Below are positions 4,580-7,773 of a stretch of 7,773 nucleotides of DNA, in pieces (positions within the stretch are counted from its first letter, which is position 1; the number at the start of each line of letters is the position of its first letter). The DNA comes from Candidatus Uhrbacteria bacterium RIFCSPHIGHO2_02_FULL_57_19 (GTDB lineage: Bacteria > Patescibacteriota > Patescibacteriia > 2-12-FULL-57-11), in the NCBI GenBank assembly GCA_001791115.1, contig MGDZ01000042.1:1-7773 (forward strand), written 5' to 3'. Under the pieces are notes generated by a model. It had not been told where the DNA came from. It ran no database searches and saw only the letters and a list, made by a program, of their open reading frames with translations. The position numbers were made by a program, and so were the translations under genes.

Positions 4580-6319
4580 ATGAAATCCGTCCCGTCAAAC
4601 GCAGAAATCGCCCGCCTGCTCTCGAATATGGCCGTCTTCTATGAAATGGAAGGCGTGCAGTTCAAGCCGCGTGCCTACGAACGGGCGGCCGAGGCAGTGG
4701 AGACGCTGGATGAAACGGTTGCGGACGTCTTTGCGCGCGGGGGACGAAAGGCGCTCGATGGAATCCCGGGCGTGGGTCCGGGGATTGCCGCGCATCTGGA
4801 GGAAATTCTAACTACCGGCACCTTCGAAGAATACAAACGGATGCGCAAGCGCGTACCGGTGGCGGTAGAAGAACTGAACCCCGTCGAGGGAATCGGTCCG
4901 AAGATGATCAAAGTTCTCTATCAACAACTCCGAATCAAAAACCTGAAGGATCTCGAGGCTGCGGCGCGAGCCGGAAAGATCAAAAAGATTCCCCATTTCG
5001 GAGCGAAATCGGAGGAGAGGATCCTCAAGGGCATCGAGTTTTTAAAAAAATCAAAAGGCCGCTTCCTGCTAGGAAATATTCAACCGACGGTCCGCGACAT
5101 GGAAGAACGTTTGCGAAAAATTCCCGGTGTCGGTCAGGTAACCACAGCCGGGTCCTACCGCCGCTGGCAGGAGACAGTTGGTGATATTGATATTCTGGTC
5201 ACGGCCAAGGATCCAAAGCGCGTAATGGACGCCTTTGTGAAATTTCCGGAAGTCGAACACGTCTTCGGTCGGGGGCCAACCAAGGTTAATGTTCGTCTGC
5301 GTCAGGGAATCGACGCCGATATTCGGGTGCTCAAACCGAACGAATACGGTTCGGCTTTGCAGTATTTCACAGGTGACAAGATGCACAATATCGAAACGCG
5401 GAAAATCGCCATCAAAAAAGGATACAAGCTTTCGGAGTATGGATTGTTTTCCGGGAAAAAATTGATCGCGGGAAAAACGGAAGAGGAGGTTTATAAAAAA
5501 CTCGGTCTGGATTGGATACCACCGGAACTACGCACTGCCTCTGGCGAAATCGAGGCGGCCAGGTCCGATCAACTTCCGAACCTCGTTGAGTACGGTTCCA
5601 TTCGCGGCGACTGTCAGGTACAGACTTCCTGGACGGACGGTTCACACTCAATCGAAGACATGGCTAAGGCGGCGATGAGCCACGGTCTCGAGTACATGGT
5701 CGTCACCGATCACACTCGCGCGCTGGCCATGACCGGAGGTTTAGACGAAAAAAAACTCGCCCAACAAGGAAAGGAAATCAATGCGCTCAACAAAAAACTC
5801 GGCAAACGATTCCGGATCCTGAAAGGAGCAGAGATCAACATTCTCAAAGACGGAACCTTGGACATCTCTGACGGAATGCTAAAAAAACTGGATGCTGTCG
5901 CCGTGTCAGTGCATTCGCACTTCGGGATGAGCGAGGCTGAGATGACCGGGCGCATCATCCGGGCGATAAAAAATCCCCTGGTTAACATTCTCTTCCACCC
6001 CACTGGACGGCTCATCGGCAAACGCGAGCCATACCAAGTGGACATCCTGAAGGTCCTTCGCGCGGCCAAAGAGTACGGCGTGGCCATGGAAGTGAATGCC
6101 TTTCCGGAACGGCTCGACCTGCGCGATGCCCACATCCGCGATGCGGTAAAACTCGGAGTGAAACTCGTCGTGGACTCCGACGCCCACGCACCCCACCACT
6201 TCCAGTATCTCGACCTCGGCGTCGCCCAAGTCCGCCGCGGGTGGGGATCCAAATCTGACGTCCTGAACACGAAAGCCGTGGATGATTTTCTGAAGTCTCT
6301 CAAAGGGCTCAAACGGTAG
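4580..6319 (+). CDS. polX: DNA polymerase/3'-5' exonuclease PolX
   Basis: A family X polymerase with a PHP domain, 579 residues, close to the roughly 570 usual for bacterial PolX. It fills short gaps in base-excision repair. The N-terminal 8-kDa region (MKSVPSNAEIARLLSNMAVFYEMEG) is followed by helix-hairpin-helix motifs GIPGVGPGIA, EGIGPKMI and IPGVGQV. The nucleotidyltransferase core has GSYRR and GDIDILV (D202, D204) with a third Asp in DADIRV (D247), so polymerase catalysis looks intact. The PHP domain (about 335-579) keeps TDH (D377, H378), GAE (E418), HSH (H445, H447), HPTGR (H473), E504 and SDAH (D534, H536). Its first motif, normally DLHxHT, is D-C-Q346-V-Q348-T. ATG 4580 is chosen because the preceding in-frame codons overlap the terminator and family proteins start at this point. 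Next on the strand is tRNA-Leu. Confidence 0.95.
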   Translation: MKSVPSNAEIARLLSNMAVFYEMEGVQFKPRAYERAAEAVETLDETVADVFARGGRKALDGIPGVGPGIAAHLEEILTTGTFEEYKRMRKRVPVAVEELNPVEGIGPKMIKVLYQQLRIKNLKDLEAAARAGKIKKIPHFGAKSEERILKGIEFLKKSKGRFLLGNIQPTVRDMEERLRKIPGVGQVTTAGSYRRWQETVGDIDILVTAKDPKRVMDAFVKFPEVEHVFGRGPTKVNVRLRQGIDADIRVLKPNEYGSALQYFTGDKMHNIETRKIAIKKGYKLSEYGLFSGKKLIAGKTEEEVYKKLGLDWIPPELRTASGEIEAARSDQLPNLVEYGSIRGDCQVQTSWTDGSHSIEDMAKAAMSHGLEYMVVTDHTRALAMTGGLDEKKLAQQGKEINALNKKLGKRFRILKGAEINILKDGTLDISDGMLKKLDAVAVSVHSHFGMSEAEMTGRIIRAIKNPLVNILFHPTGRLIGKREPYQVDILKVLRAAKEYGVAMEVNAFPERLDLRDAHIRDAVKLGVKLVVDSDAHAPHHFQYLDLGVAQVRRGWGSKSDVLNTKAVDDFLKSLKGLKR

Positions 6320-6353
6320 ACAGATCCGCTTTTTTTTGCGAAAGTGTAGCCAC

Positions 6354-6436
6354 GCCTGGGTGGCGGAATGGTATACGCGCGACACTTAAAATGTTGTGCT
6401 CGCAAGAGCGTGTGGGTTCGAATCCCACCCCAGGCA
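6354..6436 (+). tRNA. tRNA-Leu(TAA)
   Basis: A class II tRNA of 83 nt. The acceptor stem is GCCTGGG (6354-6360) with CCCAGGC (6429-6435), discriminator A6436. The start TGGCGGAATGG is typical for leucine. The anticodon stem cgaca/tgttg (6380-6384, 6392-6396, one G-T pair) holds loop CT-TAA-AA, anticodon TAA at 6387-6389. The long variable arm is gctc-gcaa-gagc (6398-6409). The T arm is gtggg-ttcgaat-cccac. No CCA is encoded. No strong promoter is visible in the 34 bases after polX, only a run of eight T, so it may be read from the polX transcript. Confidence 0.96.
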
Positions 6437-6464
6437 AAAATTGATAAACCGAGTGGGATTCGAA
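6417..6464. repeat. 12-bp inverted repeat: tRNA-Leu T arm and a downstream inverted copy
   Basis: ttcgaatcccac (6417-6428, T loop and 3' T stem of tRNA-Leu) is an exact reverse complement of gtgggattcgaa (6453-6464), with 24 bases between. In RNA this pairing would compete with folding of the tRNA T arm, which could affect maturation. The inverted copy also forms the left end of the insert-like segment before ruvB. Confidence 0.85.
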
Positions 6465-6584
6465 GGGTAGTCGAGCAATGCAAACTGCTTTGCGTTGCGA
6501 GACACCCGGGCTCCGAAGGAGGAACGAGCAATGTCCCGAAGGGACGACGCGAGCGACGGAAGAGGAGGAATCCCACCCCAGGCA
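6420..6584. repeat. 17-bp direct repeat of the tRNA-Leu 3' end (att-like)
   Basis: gaatcccaccccaggca occurs at 6420-6436, as the 3' end of tRNA-Leu, and again at 6568-6584, exactly 148 bases later and 9 bases before the ruvB start. A repeated tRNA 3' end is the classic footprint of site-specific insertion into a tRNA gene. Here the intervening segment is far too short for an integrase, so it would be a minimal or non-autonomous element, or a deletion remnant. Confidence 0.88.
6453..6576 (+). mobile_element. small hairpin-rich insert-like segment between tRNA-Leu and ruvB
   Basis: The 124-base segment is bounded by 9-bp terminal inverted repeats, gtgggattc (6453-6461) and gaatcccac (6568-6576). 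Inside are a 10-bp hairpin (gcaatgcaaa / tttgcgttgc, 6475-6498, one G-U pair, loop ctgc) and two short GAA-loop hairpins: ctcc-gaa-ggag (6511-6521) and gtccc-gaa-gggac (6533-6545). The second half is purine-rich. The reading frame through it joins ruvB in frame, but the encoded Arg/Asp-rich peptide looks non-protein. It may be a miniature element, a structured leader for ruvB, or both. No U-tract follows any hairpin, so none is a clear terminator. Confidence 0.5.
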
Positions 6585-6593
6585 TCCGATGAT

Positions 6594-7610
6594 ATGAACG
6601 AGAGGGTCATCACCCCAGAAACCAAACCAGAGGAGACTTCTTTTGACATTTCCCTCCGACCGAAATCACTCGCGGAGTTCGTCGGTCAGGAAAAAATCAA
6701 GGAAAACCTGCGCATCTTCATGGCCGCGGCGAAAAAGAGGAAGGAGCCCATCGAACACGTGCTTCTCTACGGCAATCCCGGCCTGGGAAAAACCACGCTA
6801 GCCAACGTCATCGCCCACGAAATGGGGGCGAACATCAAAGTCACCAGCGGCCCGGCGCTAGAACGAGTTGGTGATCTTGCCGCCATACTCTCATCACTTG
6901 AACGTGGTGATATACTGTTTGTCGACGAACTGCACCGAATGAACAAAACGATCGAGGAGGTGCTCTACCCGGCCATGGAGGACTACGCGCTTGATATCGT
7001 GATCGGCAAAGGCCCGACGGCGCGCACGCTCCGGCTCGGCCTCCAGCGGTTCACGCTGATCGGCGCCACCACCAAGATGTCGCTCCTCTCGGCCCCGCTC
7101 CGCGACCGATTCGGCGCCACTCTTCACCTCAACTTCTACGAGGAGGCGGATATCCGGAAGATTCTCGAACGAAGTGCCAAGCTTCTCGGAGTGAAAACCG
7201 ACCAGGATTCCGTCGTCGAGATCGCCGCGCGAAGCCGCCGCACGCCGCGGGTAGCCAACCGGCTCCTCAAACGCGTCCGCGACTACGTGGAGGTCATGCA
7301 CGCCGGCGTGATCACCGCTCCACTCGCAGTTGAAGCCCTAACCACCCTCGAGGTGGACACGGTAGGGCTGGACGAGATTGATCGCCGCATCCTGAAAACC
7401 ATTATCGAAAAGTTCAACGGCGGCCCCGTCGGTCTCGGCGCCATCGCCGCGGCTACCTCCGAAGAGGTCGACACCATCGAAAACATCTACGAACCCTATC
7501 TCCTCCAGCTCGGACTCTTGAATCGCACCACCCGCGGCCGCGTGGCAACTGTCCAGGCCTATGCCCATCTCGGCTTCGAACCGCCAAAACACCTTCAGAC
7601 CTTGATCTAG
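6594..7610 (+). CDS. ruvB: Holliday junction branch migration DNA helicase RuvB
   Basis: The AAA+ motor that, with RuvA, drives branch migration of Holliday junctions in recombination and fork repair. It is 338 residues, the normal size. The start MNERVITPE and SLRPKSLAEFVGQEKIKENL are typical RuvB openings, which favours ATG 6594 over in-frame upstream codons inside the repeat region. Walker A is GNPGLGKTT (60-68). Walker B is FVDELHR (D111, E112). The RuvB beta-hairpin region YPAMEDYALDIVIGKG follows, then sensor 1 GATT (157-160), the arginine finger region LRDRFG (R170/R172) and sensor 2 TPRVANR (R219). The C-terminal winged helix has KFNGGPVGLGAIAAATSEE and EPYLLQLGLLNRTTRGRVA. A small difference is RSRRTPR where most RuvB have RSRGTPR. 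No ribosome-binding site is visible, and no ruvA or ruvC lies in the window. A small membrane-protein gene starts 3 bases after the stop. Confidence 0.97.
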   Translation: MNERVITPETKPEETSFDISLRPKSLAEFVGQEKIKENLRIFMAAAKKRKEPIEHVLLYGNPGLGKTTLANVIAHEMGANIKVTSGPALERVGDLAAILSSLERGDILFVDELHRMNKTIEEVLYPAMEDYALDIVIGKGPTARTLRLGLQRFTLIGATTKMSLLSAPLRDRFGATLHLNFYEEADIRKILERSAKLLGVKTDQDSVVEIAARSRRTPRVANRLLKRVRDYVEVMHAGVITAPLAVEALTTLEVDTVGLDEIDRRILKTIIEKFNGGPVGLGAIAAATSEEVDTIENIYEPYLLQLGLLNRTTRGRVATVQAYAHLGFEPPKHLQTLI

Positions 7611-7613
7611 AGC

Positions 7614-7773
7614 ATGTCTCTTTCCCTCATCCTCATCCCCTACGGCCTGCTTCTGGCGATCTTCGCCATCTTTTCCATTGTGAGTCTTCTCCATCTGGTC
7701 CGCTACGGATCGCGGACCTTCTTTTCTTTTTTCGTCACCTTCATTTACCTGGCTGGCACGGTTCTCCTGCTCT
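7614..7773 (+). CDS. small hydrophobic membrane protein, 5' part (runs off window)
   Basis: An open frame begins at ATG 7614, 3 bases after the ruvB stop, and runs without a stop to the window end (53 codons visible). The peptide starts MSLSLILIPYGLLLAIFAIF, continues SIVSLLHLVRYGSRTF and then enters a second hydrophobic stretch. This gives two likely membrane segments joined by a short basic loop (HLVRYGSR). The 3-base spacing implies co-transcription and probably translational coupling with ruvB. I do not recognise a family. The total length is unknown. Confidence 0.7.
   Translation, partial: MSLSLILIPYGLLLAIFAIFSIVSLLHLVRYGSRTFFSFFVTFIYLAGTVLLL

Noticed and set aside
6330..6337. run of eight T after polX as a terminator
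   Set aside because: I found no stable stem directly before it, so termination is not supported.
5710..6585. 291-codon open frame on the minus strand opposite polX and tRNA-Leu
   Set aside because: It lies antisense to clearly conserved PolX motifs and runs through a tRNA. The peptide is Ser/Arg/Pro-rich with no recognisable domain, as expected of a shadow frame in GC-rich DNA.
6495..6593. 33-codon N-terminal extension of RuvB
   Set aside because: It is encoded by the repeat and tRNA-like segment and does not resemble RuvB; MNERVITPE at 6594 is a typical start.
1..7773. CRISPR array, prophage or toxin-antitoxin system
   Set aside because: No regularly spaced repeats, phage structural genes or recognisable toxin/antitoxin pairs were found.

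Overview
The window looks like a chromosomal segment of a Candidate Phyla Radiation (Patescibacteria, probably Parcubacteria-like) bacterium. This is inferred from gene content and style: a secreted protein with repeated lamin-tail domains, a single-domain GIY-YIG protein beside a tRNA gene, a PolX-type polymerase, RuvB followed by a tiny membrane protein, tRNA genes without encoded CCA, tight packing, and no obvious Shine-Dalgarno sites. Most genes are about 58-63% GC by hand counts. The GIY-YIG gene is about 42%.

Layout. Bases 1-160 hold a consensus leftward promoter (TTGACA-17-TATAAT on the minus strand), perhaps driving a tRNA cut by the left edge. Next comes a long cell-surface protein with three lamin-tail domains, a PKD domain and two OB-like domains (161-2953). 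Immediately behind it is a small protein related to REP-associated tyrosine transposases that has lost its catalytic residues (2981-3463), followed by a strong terminator (3479-3510). A second unit starts at a good sigma70-type promoter (3512-3540). It contains a partial tRNA-Gly 5' copy broken by a 20-bp palindrome, the GIY-YIG gene (3607-3852), an intact tRNA-Gly(GCC) that overlaps the end of that gene, and a membrane-anchored cupredoxin-like protein (3931-4518). A terminator lies at 4532-4564. PolX (4580-6319) follows from a possible leaderless promoter, then tRNA-Leu(TAA) (6354-6436). A structured, non-coding 148-nt insert-like segment repeats the tRNA 3' end. After it come ruvB (6594-7610) and the start of a small membrane protein.

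Genes with recognisable jobs concern DNA repair and recombination (PolX, RuvB, the GIY-YIG nuclease fold) and the cell envelope (lamin-tail protein, cupredoxin-like protein, terminal membrane protein). The most interesting structure is that both intact tRNA genes are associated with partial duplications of themselves. In tRNA-Gly, the 5' end is duplicated around an AT-richer GIY-YIG gene. In tRNA-Leu, the 3' end is duplicated around a hairpin-rich insert with short terminal inverted repeats. Both look like footprints of small elements that enter tRNA genes and regenerate them.
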